Part shown: piece by piece, positions 8,896-20,420 of the stretch | Layout of the letters: every line of letters begins with the position of its first letter | How positions within the stretch are numbered: the first letter of the stretch is position 1 | NCBI GenBank assembly: GCA_015146655.1 | Contig: VKHL01000027.1 | Span: 124,001 to 188,000 of the forward strand | Reading direction: 5' to 3' | Source: Ochromonas danica | Taxonomy: Eukaryota; Sar; Chrysophyceae; Chromulinales; Chromulinaceae | DNA length: 64,000 nt | The notes under the pieces: model-generated | Database searches by the model: none | What the model was told of the DNA's origin: nothing | What the model saw: the letters and a program-made list of their open reading frames with translations, nothing else | Translations under genes and position numbers: made by a program

Positions 8896-11748
8896 TCAAC
8901 GATCAGGTAAATCCAGAAGGCTATCCCCGAGTTGGGCAAGAGTGAATGGCTTATTGAGAACTCTTAGCGCACCAGATTGAAGAAAGCAATCTCGATCTTC
9001 AGACAGCAAGTTGCCAGTCACCCCAATAATAGGAATCGTGCATTGCAAGGAGCGCAGCACTTCACACGCTTTTGGTCCATTCATGCGAGGCATCTCATAG
9101 TCCATAAAGATGGCATCAATCGCTTCGTGGTGGCCTTCCTTAGCTTTCAAAACCATGTCCACACACTCTTGTCCATCTCCTGCCTCAAAACAGATGTACC
9201 CTGCAGACCGCAGTAAACGACAGACCATCTTCCGGTTAAGAAGGGAATCGTCGGTCACAAGGATACGCCGAACTTCCTTAGCTTTGGCAATAGTTTTTCC
9301 GAGCTCTCCAGCGCATATAGTTTGAGCTCGAGTAGAGGGAGGAGAAGCATGACTACCAGGAGATAAAGGCCGCCCTGGATCATAAATATCAACAGTTTCC
9401 TGTCGTTCGATATCGTCTTCATTGTTCGCAGCGATGTGACGACGGAATAAAGGTAGTTCAAGAGTAAATGTGGAGCCGAAATCCTCACCCTCCGAAAAAG
9501 CAGAAAGGGTGCCGCTGTGCAACTCCACAATTCCCTTCGCAATCCAAAGTCCTAACCCACTGCCTTGGCCTGCTTGCAGCTTATTTGCTTGGAATTGCTT
9601 GCCTTCTTGGAACAGATTGCGCAAATTCTCTGGTGAGAGACCAGCTCCAGTATCAGTTACATTCAGAACAATGGTTCCATGGCGCACATAATTCGTTGTT
9701 TCTGCCCCATTCAATTGCTGAACATTAGGCATCCCGTCAGATTTAAGAACAGCTGTCATCCACAAGCAAAAGTTAGTATAAGTCGTCATGAAAACAGAGA
9801 AATGCCTTTCTACCTTTGACTCGTACTTCCCCGCCACTAGGAGTGAATTTTAGTGCGTTGGAGACCAGATTCCGAACGACTTGACCCAGTTTAGGAGCAT
9901 CGCCGAAGACAATCAGTCCCTCACTTTTCTCTCCCCAATCAACAAGAAGCTTAACACTTGCATGACGAGCTTGAATAAAAAACGGCTGAACAGCGGGTCC
10001 AAGAAGATCCCAGATAACCAATGGTTCCAGTTCCAGCTGAAGCGTGCCCATATGAAGCTTGTCATAGTTTATTAAATCATTAAGAACAGAAATAGCAACA
10101 TCTGCACTGTCTGTGATATCTGTCACCAGATTCAACCAATCCTGTAGTGCGGTCAGCAGTCGTTGGGGAGGTTTGTAGTTTTTAATGCTATTCCGATCAC
10201 AATCTGTACTTGTGCTAATATCTCTATCCACAGTACAGCAATGATCATCATTTGACTCCGCTCCCTCTTTTTGCTTCTCTTCTTCTATCTTTTCTTTGTC
10301 TTCTCCCTGTTCTTCCTTATCTCGCGGAGTAGATTGAGAAGATGTCCTCGCAGCAGGACTAGAAAGCAGAGCAGCATTCAGGGCGAACATTTCTGAGTAT
10401 AAAAGCTTAAATCCGAGCTGGACAATATTTAAAGGCGTGCGAATCTCATGAGAGATATAACGTACAAACTGCCGTTTGGTTTCCAAAACAAGCTCCTGCT
10501 CTCTTGCTGCCCGGTTCATGAAGAAGTCATACAACAAGAAGATCAAAGCGGTGAAAACAATAATCCCAACGACCACACCGCAAACGAGAGCAGGTAAATC
10601 GTTCACATACACATCCACCCATTCATCGGAAGGATAAATATGAACATAATAAGCATTGTAACTGCTCATGGGTGTGAGCAAATAAGAATATCGTCTACCA
10701 TCGAACTTGCGGTCATGAACATCACCTTTACTCACAAAGGAGACTCTGCCATTCCTCAGCATAAACGTGTATTGTTCTTCTCCTTCAGATGTTACATGCG
10801 TGAGGATGACGTACAACCCCGTCACTCGCTCGTTGACCGCATAACTAAACACAGTATCCCAGTTATGAGCGGTGTAAGCAATCGCTACGGTTGCGTTGTC
10901 CGACAGTCGCACGGGTAGAGTAACTAAAGAAGAAGGACGAAAAGTCGGTCGATCTTGAACCAACACTACCACTCCTGATATTGCGAGACAACGCTCCAAA
11001 GAGTCCGCGGTGGTGTTAACATTCTCAGCACAACTAATAGAATAATCCATAGCGCCTATACGATTAACTTCAGAATACAAATTGAACATTATCACCGCAC
11101 TATTCTTAGTGAGATTTCCAGCCTCGATAATAGGGGTTAGTATACGATAACGACCAAGTTGTGATCCTAACCAACAACAACAAGTCCAGTCAGAAAGGTA
11201 TTAGTTAAGACTTTTCGCAACAAAAACAAACCTGTTGTGTCATGATAACGTATTCCAGTGGATTGATTGACAGAAAAAACTCCTTTGCCAAACCAACTCA
11301 ACCCTAAGTTAGAATGACCGCTTTTATTAAGCCAGTCGTACGCGAAATCTTCAAACTGAGTGACCTGATTTGGTGTCACAATCGGTGCTAGTGCAATAGA
11401 ACGCACTTGTGCCATCTGCATTAATGGATAAGACATCGTGGAAAAATAATCAAAAGGGAGAGCCGTGTATGGCCACTGTGAAGCATTCGCGAGCATGAAG
11501 GCGGCAGTGGACGCTATATTGATTAGCGCATCATGCTTATCATACATGCCTTTTAACGTCGTAGAATGAAACTTCTTAACGATAGCATCATATTGACTCG
11601 ATTCTAAATCCTCTTGGGAACTTTGGAGGTAAAAATAGGTGAGATACCCCACGACTGCAGCTGCAGTCATCAGACACAGTGTTACCAATATTCGTAACCA
11701 TAATAACCGATCAAAATGCCAGTTAAATTTGGCCTTTTTATCAACCAT
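8896..11748 (-). CDS. hybrid sensor histidine kinase (CHASE-HisKA-HATPase-REC)
   Basis: Exons 11748-11232, 11166-9814 and 9752-8896 give about 908 aa; introns are 65 and 61 bp and keep phase. The start MVDKKAK is chosen because it precedes TM1 (about residues 13-35). An extracellular CHASE-like sensor (about 75-350) includes RSIALAPIVTP and GRYRILTPII. TM2 is at about 368-390. HisKA has the phosphoacceptor in RYISHEIRTPLN (about 408), with a Ser/Glu/Lys-rich insert before the ATPase. N box LVSNALKFTP, G1 DTGAGLS and G2 GSGLGLWIAKG are intact. The C-terminal REC has DD (LVTDDS), D in MDYEMPRMNG, GVTG and NKPF, all expected catalytic residues. It probably autophosphorylates and passes phosphate to its own REC. 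Fragments of it occur at 4779 and 50363. Confidence 0.9.
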
Positions 11749-12296
11749 TCCCAATGAAAGGAAAAAGGAAGAGCAGGAAGGAAAGTTGTGCCAGCACAGA
11801 GCAGAGAGAGAGAGACTGCGAACCTTGGGACAAGACGGCGAGAAGCAAGGCCCAAGCAGACGGACTTGAAGTTGAAAACACACAAATTCTCACTTCAAAC
11901 TGCGAACATCTGAAACAACACACCATCTGATAAAATGATAATAAAATGGATTAAATACTGCTCAGTGCTGCGGCTGGCTGTTCTTCAACAATTTACACAA
12001 CACACAACACTTCTACTATATGAACGAAAAGCTATCATTTAGTTACAGTCCTCGAACAGCTCTGAGACTATTCAAACTGAATTCAGAGAGCCGCCTCCAC
12101 TTCCACTTTTCACTGACTGAGTCGTAATAATACTCCGTCTGTAGAACTTGTCCAAAATGAGATGGACAAAGGAAAGTTGGACTTAGAGGCAAAGGATCAG
12201 AGATAGCGGCTCCTACAGACCATTTCTGTTGCGGCTTCGCTCATACTGAAACCTTTCTAAGATACCATAACCTGATTGATACCTATGAGCAATAAG
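11749..12296. other. intergenic: kinase 5' side to phosphatase 3' end
   Basis: Presumed promoter and leader of the kinase (minus) meeting the 3' flank of the CTD phosphatase (minus). Short frames near 11640-11926 are antisense or upstream shadows. No clear motif was seen. Confidence 0.5.
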
Positions 12297-14225
12297 TTAG
12301 GAGGATGAAGCGCGTGGTAGGCGACGCAAAATTAGCTCTTCCAGTCCATCCTCTTCCTGATCATCTTCTTGCTCTCCCTCTTCCGAAGATTGAGAGTGAG
12401 TACTAGATTGTCCAGCCTTTGAATTTCGAACAGGTAAAACGAGCGAACGAAAGGAAGAATCTCCTTCCTCATCGTCTCGGTCTTCTCCTGCGTCCTCACC
12501 GTTCTGCTCTTCAAATGTTGCCGCATATCCGTATTCCTCTTCTTCTTCGTCAGCGTCATCTTCTCGAACGTTGCTATCGTCTTCGTAATGATCTGTAATG
12601 TGACGATCATAGTAAACACGGCAGTCTCCTTCTTCTTCCGGCTCTTCCTCCGACAACAAAACCTCATGAACGACCTCTGGGACAAAAAGAACCTCATCAT
12701 CATCTGTTGATTCCACGGGAGACGCAGGGGAAGTGTTTGCTACAGAACTATCCATATCAGGGAGGGCGGAGGGCACAACTTCATCTTCGTCTTCAACTTC
12801 CTCAGTGAGGGGAGGTTGAAGAGAGTCCTCTTCATCCTTGCTGTCTGTAGAAAACATTACACGGCGGCGTTTCAACTTGGGTTCTTCAACCTTGTCGTTC
12901 ACCTTATGTGTGGTGGGAGGTGCAGAAGGAGGAGATGTTTCGCCATTAGTATGATTGGCTTCATCTTTACCCTTCACAGTTGAAGTGTCGCTTGGGGCGG
13001 GAGACAGCAAGAAAGTCTCCTCCGAAGCCCTTGCCAACGACCACTTACAATAGACCAACCAGTCAGGGTGCACTAAGAAAACACGCTGACCTCCAGGACC
13101 TTTATGGTTGGAGCGTAACACACTTTGTGCCTTCTGTGTTTGTATGGACAGCGTGACAAGATGAGTTGTCTGGGCTGTCAGCGAAAGAGAAACGCTTGCA
13201 CCCAAAGATGTAGCGAGACGAAATAGAAAATGATGCTGTGGGGCAACATCATTAGTTGGGATAATTCCAGAGAATGTCAGCACACAGCCACGGAGCACTT
13301 CAGACCTCATCTCTCTTAAGATCGTACCGACTGAAGGATTAGCTACCGGAGAAACGGAAGAGAAATATCTCTTATGAATGTCCCTCAGTAAAGATAGAGC
13401 TCGCAACAACTGATCATCCCCATCAGAATAGCTTCGGGAAGACTGAGCAGCATAGCGTAAGACACCACCAGGGGGATTATGTAAAGAAATGACAGGAGCA
13501 GGAGCATTTAATGGCCCACTCTGTGAAGAGGCTAGCACTCCAGGCCCATTATTCACTTCAACATAGCCACCGCCTGGTTGGAAGAAGAGATAAGGGCGGA
13601 CAAGCAAAAGTTGATCGCCCTGTGGACCTTTCCAGACGTCCTCTCGGTCATCCAGAATAACAGCCATTGAGGCGTCATTTAAAAACAATCTTGCCAAGGA
13701 CTTGCTATGTAAAGTCTTCTCGTCCGAGCGACTAACGATACGATTGTGAATGTATCGATTGGCAGGGTCGAGAATCTTGACCACAGCCTCTGCATAGCGG
13801 CGTGTGCCAGCAGTGTAGACGGTCATCTGACAAAACTCTTGAGCCTGAGCAAGGAAGTGGTCGAGATGGGGTCTCTTCTTCATAACTAAATGCTTCACGC
13901 TGCCGTTCACCAACTCCTCAATGGGAAGATGGTGAATATCCGGGTCAGCGGGCTGGACAGCGGGAGAAGGAGTTGGTCCCTCCACTTGCACAGCATGCAA
14001 TAACGTGTGATCCAAGTCCAGCACAAGTGCTAACTTCTTATTCTTGCGTAAACTTTGAATTTTCATATCTTGAATTCTTTGTGCTTCACTGGTAGTGACT
14101 TGGAGAACATTCCCGCCAGTCATCATCAAGGCCGAGGCAGCTCGTTGTCCCTCAATCTCACTATCTCTCATCCCACAGGCAACACAAAGAGAATTAAAGA
14201 AAGCAGGATGATGACAAACAGACAT
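12297..14225 (-). CDS. FCP1-like RNA polymerase II CTD phosphatase
   Basis: Single exon, 642 aa. The N-terminal CVACG pair resembles the small Cys motif of FCP1 proteins. The FCP homology domain carries the DxDxT catalytic signature in ALVLDLDHTLLHA (about residue 70), then TAGTRRYAEAV and DDREDVWKGPQ followed by VRPYLFF, all diagnostic of FCP1. A BRCT domain follows at about 310-420 (LRGCVLTFSGI ... HPDWLVYCKWS). The C-terminal ~220 aa are acidic (Glu/Asp runs), as in FCP1 tails that bind TFIIF. Expected role: dephosphorylation of CTD phosphoserines to recycle Pol II in the nucleus. It is divergent from Rab2, with about 540 bp between starts. Confidence 0.9.
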   Translation of the reverse strand: MSVCHHPAFFNSLCVACGMRDSEIEGQRAASALMMTGGNVLQVTTSEAQRIQDMKIQSLRKNKKLALVLDLDHTLLHAVQVEGPTPSPAVQPADPDIHHLPIEELVNGSVKHLVMKKRPHLDHFLAQAQEFCQMTVYTAGTRRYAEAVVKILDPANRYIHNRIVSRSDEKTLHSKSLARLFLNDASMAVILDDREDVWKGPQGDQLLLVRPYLFFQPGGGYVEVNNGPGVLASSQSGPLNAPAPVISLHNPPGGVLRYAAQSSRSYSDGDDQLLRALSLLRDIHKRYFSSVSPVANPSVGTILREMRSEVLRGCVLTFSGIIPTNDVAPQHHFLFRLATSLGASVSLSLTAQTTHLVTLSIQTQKAQSVLRSNHKGPGGQRVFLVHPDWLVYCKWSLARASEETFLLSPAPSDTSTVKGKDEANHTNGETSPPSAPPTTHKVNDKVEEPKLKRRRVMFSTDSKDEEDSLQPPLTEEVEDEDEVVPSALPDMDSSVANTSPASPVESTDDDEVLFVPEVVHEVLLSEEEPEEEGDCRVYYDRHITDHYEDDSNVREDDADEEEEEYGYAATFEEQNGEDAGEDRDDEEGDSSFRSLVLPVRNSKAGQSSTHSQSSEEGEQEDDQEEDGLEELILRRLPRASSS

Positions 14226-14767
14226 TTTTCTCCGCTCAATTTCTATTTATTTTTTGATCTCTTTGATCCAATGCTTTCTTCATCACCTGCCCCTCTCTGC
14301 TGGTAATACAAGGCTCACCTAAAATCCCACAATTTGAAAATCTGGACTGTGTGCTTGTGGCGATGGGAGGATATTGAGGGCTGAAACTCGTTTCTTGGAC
14401 GAGGTAAAGCGCGATCTTTCTCTGTGTGGGGAGTGAAAGCAGGCAGCTCTGAGCTGTGAGAGAAAAAGCTTTGCCGACTTCTTCCTGCTTCTGCTTCTTC
14501 TTCTCAGTAAGACCTACTTGTCATTCTCTGACAACTTGTTACTACCTATCTTAATTAGTGCATTCTCGTTGACTCTATCGTGGGGTGGTGATTGAATTTC
14601 TTTGTCGTCTTATCTTTTCTTGTTGTTCATCTCCTGTTCCTGTCACTTTCCCATAAGCTATTCTCTCTTAGTCTCCACCATGAAAATTAATTCTATTCCA
14701 TCCTCTTTCTCTCTTTCATGTTAGATTTTTGAATATTCCTCTCCTTTGGTAAAAAGAAGCGAATAAA
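14226..14767. promoter_or_regulatory. divergent intergenic region FCP1 / Rab2
   Basis: A 542 bp shared upstream region with pyrimidine-rich tracts on the plus strand (about 14475-14735), consistent with leaders or promoters of two housekeeping genes. No TATA element or named motif can be assigned. Confidence 0.45.
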
Positions 14768-15516
<749 letters not shown>

Positions 15517-16046
15517 ATGCTTCGTTTTCCCTCCAGTAGCTATCATAAATATTTTCTGTATGCATGCTTAAATTGACAGACAAAGACAGTCTGCTCTCCT
15601 CCTTCTCCCTCTCCCCTTCGCACTTCCCATGTTATGCCCTCCTCTTTACCATCTTAATTCATAACATAACCCTTCCAGAACATCATATTGCTATTCTATC
15701 CAAAGATAGCTTGATGGTCTGAGATATTATTTTAGTGGAAAAAGATTTTTAAAAATTGTTTAGCACATGAACGTAGCATTCTGGGATCGAACGGCTGTTT
15801 AGATTGTTAGCTACACAAACCATACTATTATTATGTTTGGTCGATGTATTTATGGAATGCGATCTAGTCGAGCAATAACCGCGAGCTTGTGATAAGTGCA
15901 CATTATGGTTTATAAATAGGAATTGTGGAGTTTTGATGTGTGCATTTTCGCACAGTTTGGTCGATGTCAAGGCAAAGCGAAGAGAATCAATCCCAGCAGT
16001 ACAAGTGAGCAGTCTTCAGTAGCTACTATATGATACCTCCACCTTG
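15517..16046. other. intergenic, no feature seen
   Basis: 3' flank of Rab2 and upstream of cyclin Y. A 12-mer TTTGGTCGATGT occurs twice (about 15836 and 15956). No ORF is supported. Confidence 0.5.
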
Positions 16047-17169
16047 ATGCAGTCTAGTAAGAAAAACAAAGGATCTTCTAGCAAGAAAGAAGCAAAGAAA
16101 TCTGTGAACTTCTCGGAGGAGAATGAAGTGTTCACTGTGTCATCACGGAATTACACACCCGCTTTGGATGACCTCAAGCCCGCGTACCGCAATCCAACCG
16201 AGCGATCCGTACACTGCGTCGCTCCGCCTAGCTCATTGCACAGACCAAATCATGAAGGTGAGTGACTTTTCTTGCAGCTCTTCGTCTTCACTTTCTGTGT
16301 GATATGCGAAATTTGTTTGTTTACGTATTCCATTGTGAGTGAGTGACTGATTTGATGTAATATTTTTATTTGTCTGATAGACATTCTTAAGCGAGTTAGT
16401 GTAGTCATCCACCAACATATTCAAACCTGTGAGAATCGTCTGGCAATGATGGTGCCTGAGACCGCCGAGACTGGCCTCTTCTATGTGTCTCAAATGAAGA
16501 AGTTTGATGAAGCACTCTATCTCATGCCACAATATGTCTATCAGTTTGTGCGAGTGCCTGTTGCCCGTCTGGGCTTTCTCTATGGCATTCACAAGCTTCA
16601 AGCATCATCTTGCACGCCTGACTACTCCAACATCCACGAGTTTCTGAGAGACTTGTTCATTCGCGCACAACTCTCAGCTGAGTGTAGTATAGGTCAGTTT
16701 TATATACTATCTACTCGATCGATTTCATCTCTTAATACACTGTCTTGTATTGTTGCATACAGTGTGTCTGATCTATATTGAGCGCTTGATGGAAGTAGCA
16801 CATGTTCCAATGGTGTCGAAGACATGGAGACCTTGTCTACTCTGTGCTTTACTTTTAGCTTCTAAAGTCTGGCAAGATCTCTCTTCTTGGAACTCTGAGT
16901 TTGCTGAGATCTACCCACAGTTCTCTCTTGAAGCCATTAACAAACTGGAAGCTATCTTCTGCAAAGAGATCGAGTGGAATCTGAATATATCCAGTAGCGT
17001 CTATGCTAAGTACTACTTCGCATTACGATCGCTTACAGAGAAGAAGGACTTCCGTCGGTCTTACAATGCCATGGTTTTGAATGCACCTGGAGCTCAACAA
17101 GTGGAGGAGCGCAGTGGAGAAGTGAAAGAGGAGGTCTTCCACAACATGACGATGTCTCGATCTCTGTAA
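16047..17169 (+). CDS. CCNY: cyclin Y-type cyclin
   Basis: Exons 16047-16257, 16381-16692 and 16763-17169 give 309 aa, with phase preserved across 123 and 70 bp introns. A basic Ser/Lys-rich N-terminal tail is followed by NPTERSVHCV, reminiscent of the conserved region upstream of the cyclin box in CCNY. The cyclin box includes CLIYIERLMEV, LLCALLLASKVWQD and INKLEAIFCKEIEWN; the segment SSVYAKYYFALRSL is a close match to the hallmark of cyclin Y. The partner would be a CDK14/16-like kinase (family knowledge). No N-terminal Gly for myristoylation is seen, so membrane anchoring as in animals is not indicated. Confidence 0.88.
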
Positions 17170-17848
17170 AGAGAGCACTCGGAGGAAGAACGATTGATGT
17201 TAATGTTGCCTAGTGTCAGTCAGAGTGCAATGCTGTTTTTGTTTATTCGAAATGTCTGAGTTGAGTTGAGTGTGTTAGTCTGTTGTGTCTGTGTGTCCAG
17301 AAAGTTAATTGTTGGCTTTGTCGTGTATCTACTTTAGCTTAGCCATGAGATTACACGCTATTGTTACAACTAATAGAGTTAATATGAGTTGTTGTTTCGA
17401 CGCACATAGTCACCCAGTGTTGCTCTGTGAGCTCTGTCCACGTGATGACGAGGCAGGCACTTGAGCATTAGACTTCCCACAGCTGCGACTGTTTGACGAG
17501 TGAACCTGTACATAGATAAGTCCACATCTTAAGTGTAACTTTGAACTCTTCAAGTATCATTGAGAAGAATAACAATGCAATGTGTTGAGGGAGTGACAGT
17601 GATGATATCAGACAAACTGAGCGACTGCTGGCTGATACAACAAAATCTTAACAATTTTAATAGTTCATTGCCAGCTTATCAAAGTCAAAGTCAAATGAGC
17701 TGGTGTAGAGTGTCAGATCAGCTCTACCTGGTAAGAGCTCAAAGCAAATCAAGTGAAATGAGAGAAGTCTTCTCACAATATTCATTATTGATATTCAAGC
17801 TTTCGTCAAATGCTTTCACCAACATAAGCTACTTCAGTGTAGCAATCT
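17170..17848. other. intergenic, no feature seen
   Basis: T-rich 3' flank of cyclin Y, then sequence with no domain-bearing ORF up to the tRNA. A 107 aa plus frame (17560-17883) runs into the tRNA and is rejected. Confidence 0.5.
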
Positions 17849-17921
17849 GGGCGACTAGCTCAATTGGTAGAGCGTACGCTTAGCATGCGTGAGGTATGGG
17901 GATCGAAGCCCCAGTTGTCCA
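17849..17921 (+). tRNA. trnA-AGC: tRNA-Ala (AGC)
   Basis: A 73-nt cloverleaf folds by eye. Acceptor GGGCGAC pairs with GTTGTCC (two G-U pairs), the D-arm is GCTC-AATTGGTA-GAGC, and the anticodon stem TACGC/GCGTG closes loop TTAGCAT with anticodon AGC. The T-arm is GGGG-ATCGAAG-CCCC and the discriminator is A. No intron and no encoded CCA. A T4 run at 17926-17929 would serve as the Pol III terminator. Confidence 0.96.
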
Positions 17922-17925
17922 ACCC

Positions 17926-17929
17926 TTTT
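17926..17929 (+). terminator. Pol III T-run after tRNA-Ala
   Basis: Four T residues 5 nt after the tRNA 3' end, the usual RNA polymerase III stop signal. Confidence 0.7.
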
Positions 17930-18154
17930 GCTCTTCTGTCTCCTTTAGTATATTGTTATCCAGGCACCACTGTTGCTTGTTATCTTTCTATTTCATGTTT
18001 TGATTTATTTCAAACCACATCTGTCATAACATGTTAAAAGGCCATGTATTTATGTCTTGTGAATTAACATTGACAACACATAAAAGTCTATATACATAAT
18101 GATACATCCCTTAGTAGTCTTTATCCCACTGAGAGAAGATGATATGCTTAAGAA

Positions 18155-19491
18155 CTATGCACCAAAGCGCCTTTGGCGATGAACATATTCTAGAAGCACT
18201 TCTTCGAGATCTTGCTTGGTGAGCTGGGGCCAATATTTATCCACAAAAAAGAGCTCCGTATAGGCCATCTGCACCATAGAAGAACAGAGGAGATAGTCAG
18301 TTAATAGTCATAACAGGTAATGAATATTCTAACCTGCCATAACAGGAAGTTGGATAGACGGAATTCGCCTGATGTGCGGATGAGGCAGTCGGGAGGACCC
18401 ACGAGCAACTCTTCTGTCACTGTCTCTTCACTAATAGCATCCACTGTCATCTCTCCATTTTGAACTTTCATACAAAGCCTTTGTACAGCCTGGACTATCT
18501 CTCCATGCGCCCCGTATGAAAGGCAGAAGTTCACGAGAAAGCCAGTGTTCTTGGCAGAGCACTCCTCCAGTCCTCTGACTGCAGTCTGCACGGCTTGTGG
18601 AAGACGACCAAAGTCTGTGTCACATAGACAACGCGTCAATACAAATAAAACTGAGACACCAGCGCAAGAAGCACGAGAGCAATAGTGATCAGCAGTACCA
18701 GTAGAAATGATTTTGACTCGAATGTTGCGCTTCATGGCTTCCTCTCGGAAGGACTCGGCATATTTGATGAATAAGGACATCAACACCTAGCATCAACGTA
18801 CCAATAGATTAACTCGATATGCCATAACACACAGCTGATCTCATCTCGGCCATACCTGAATTTCTTTCTCATCACGGTGCCAGTTCTCTGTGCTGAAGGC
18901 GTAGGCTGTGAGTGCCTCAACTCCGAAATCCTGACACCACTGTATGAAATCAATAAAAGTCTGCATTCCATTCCAGTGACCCTATTGTAGATTCAAGAAC
19001 ACACACAGAGTGACAGTCAATCAACTGCTCTGATGCATCCATGGAGGAGCGCCAACCTGGAGAGGATCGTTATGAACTTCACGGCCAAAGCGACGATTAC
19101 CATCCATAATGACTGCGATATGTTTCGGTAGCTGAAGTAGAATGGAAGAGAAGTGTGAGAGAAAGTGTGTGCGGGTTAGTGGCTGCGGGTTGTGTTTTGT
19201 TACCTTCTTTGCATCCACTTTACTGAGGTCTGTAGACCGCTTTCCATCCGACTTATTGGTGTTTCCATTCGATGACTGGAGGATGTCAAGTGATGCGTGA
19301 TGAAGATAGGACATGACAGTGTGCTTCTTCTTGCTTTTGTCTTGGAGAAGAGCGGCTAGGACCATCGACCAGCAGGACTGAATCAAACATCCTATCGAGA
19401 GACCTAGAGAGAACAAGATGATAGCGGCTAAAACCAAGAAGAGTTGACTCTGTCCCTCTAACCACTTCTCTATCTCCTCCATTCCCATCAT
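18155..19491 (-). CDS. cis-prenyltransferase (dehydrodolichyl/undecaprenyl diphosphate synthase)
   Basis: Six exons: 19491-19204, 19131-19057, 18981-18856, 18786-18699, 18614-18334 and 18268-18155; total 323 aa. The first intron (72 bp, in frame) is inferred from good GT-AG signals; read through, it would add 24 residues just before the catalytic motif. An N-terminal hydrophobic anchor (about residues 18-42) suggests ER membrane association. Catalytic motifs are HIAVIMDGNRRFGR (region I Asp), GHWNGMQTFI, AFSTENWHR, and CLIRTSGEFRLSNFLLWQ followed by AYTELFFVDKYWP. The role would be chain elongation of FPP with IPP to dolichol-length diphosphate for N-glycosylation. Whether it needs a NUS1-type partner cannot be told. 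Confidence 0.9.
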
Positions 19492-20095
19492 TCTAAAAAT
19501 GAAAGACAAATGATGTGGTTTAGATGACAGTTTCGGAAAAATCGCTTCACTCTCTGATAAAACTGACAAAAGTAGAGTTATAGGCGTCACTAATACACGC
19601 GTCATTCGACCGTGTCATCATCAGACAGGAAGATTCCCAAAGACAAGACAAGACAAGACATTGTTACACTTTAGTAATCAAGTCCTATCAGGTCGATGTT
19701 AAGTTTCCTAAGATCTTTGCAAGAGCGTTTTCTTCCTCTCCTTAGTACAACCATCTTTCTATTATTACTTCAAAATGACTTCAATGAAATAGGAGGTATG
19801 TTTGATTAATTACAATGATTATATTTGATTATACGTAGTGTACTACCCTGTCTGAACTGACCAGTGAATAAACACTTATATTGTTCTAAATATCACTCTT
19901 ATTTAACATTTCACTCGAAAGTATTGACAATTTCCTTTTTTATACTACCTATATTAAAACCTACTAAATATTATAAGTGAATATTCTAGTATAGGTTTTA
20001 TGTAGTTTGTAATGGATATTTTTATTAGTAGTAATAGTATTCTAGTTAAGTAATTACATAATACATGTTAAGTTAGATATACATCTCTCCTCTGT
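19492..20095. other. AT-rich intergenic region
   Basis: Very AT-rich from about 19790 to 20090. No ORF, RNA or repeat was identified apart from a short ACAAG run near 19645. Confidence 0.5.
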
Positions 20096-20296
20096 TTACA
20101 TACATCCAAGAACCGAAATTGTAGTGTTCACCACCAAGCTAATAAGCACCGACAAACAGATCAGCATTAAGGTCTTACAAGAATTTTGCTTACCATCATC
20201 ATAGCTGAACAAAAATAAAAACAAAACCGTTGTGCCAAAAATTGACACCACGCAAATAATAATATACTTGTTGAAATCTTCGCTGAAGAATGACAT
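20096..20296 (-). CDS. small two-TM protein of unknown family (uncertain)
   Basis: A 66 aa frame from the first ATG (MSFFSEDFNKYI) has two hydrophobic stretches (YIIICVVSIFGTTVLFLFLF and LMLICLSVLISLVV). A good donor (GGTAAGC at about 20190) and an acceptor (TATTAG near 20140) mean that the second half might be an intron, in which case the protein would be a short single-TM product. I do not recognise the family. It is divergent from the kinase gene at 20421. Confidence 0.35.
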   Translation of the reverse strand: MSFFSEDFNKYIIICVVSIFGTTVLFLFLFSYDDGKQNSCKTLMLICLSVLISLVVNTTISVLGCM

Positions 20297-20420
20297 GACA
20301 GTAGCAGCCAAGCTGTATCAAGTTGATCCATCCTTGTTTATAACCACATTGTATCTCATTATTCGAATAATTTCCTCGCTTAGTCATTTCATATCATATT
20401 GCTAGTAAATCGATCCTAGA

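Noticed and set aside
17593-17620. Box C/D snoRNA (GTGATGA ... CTGA)
   Set aside because: The two boxes are only about 20 nt apart and there is no terminal stem.
17560-17883. 107-codon frame
   Set aside because: Runs into the tRNA-Ala gene and shows no protein-like features.
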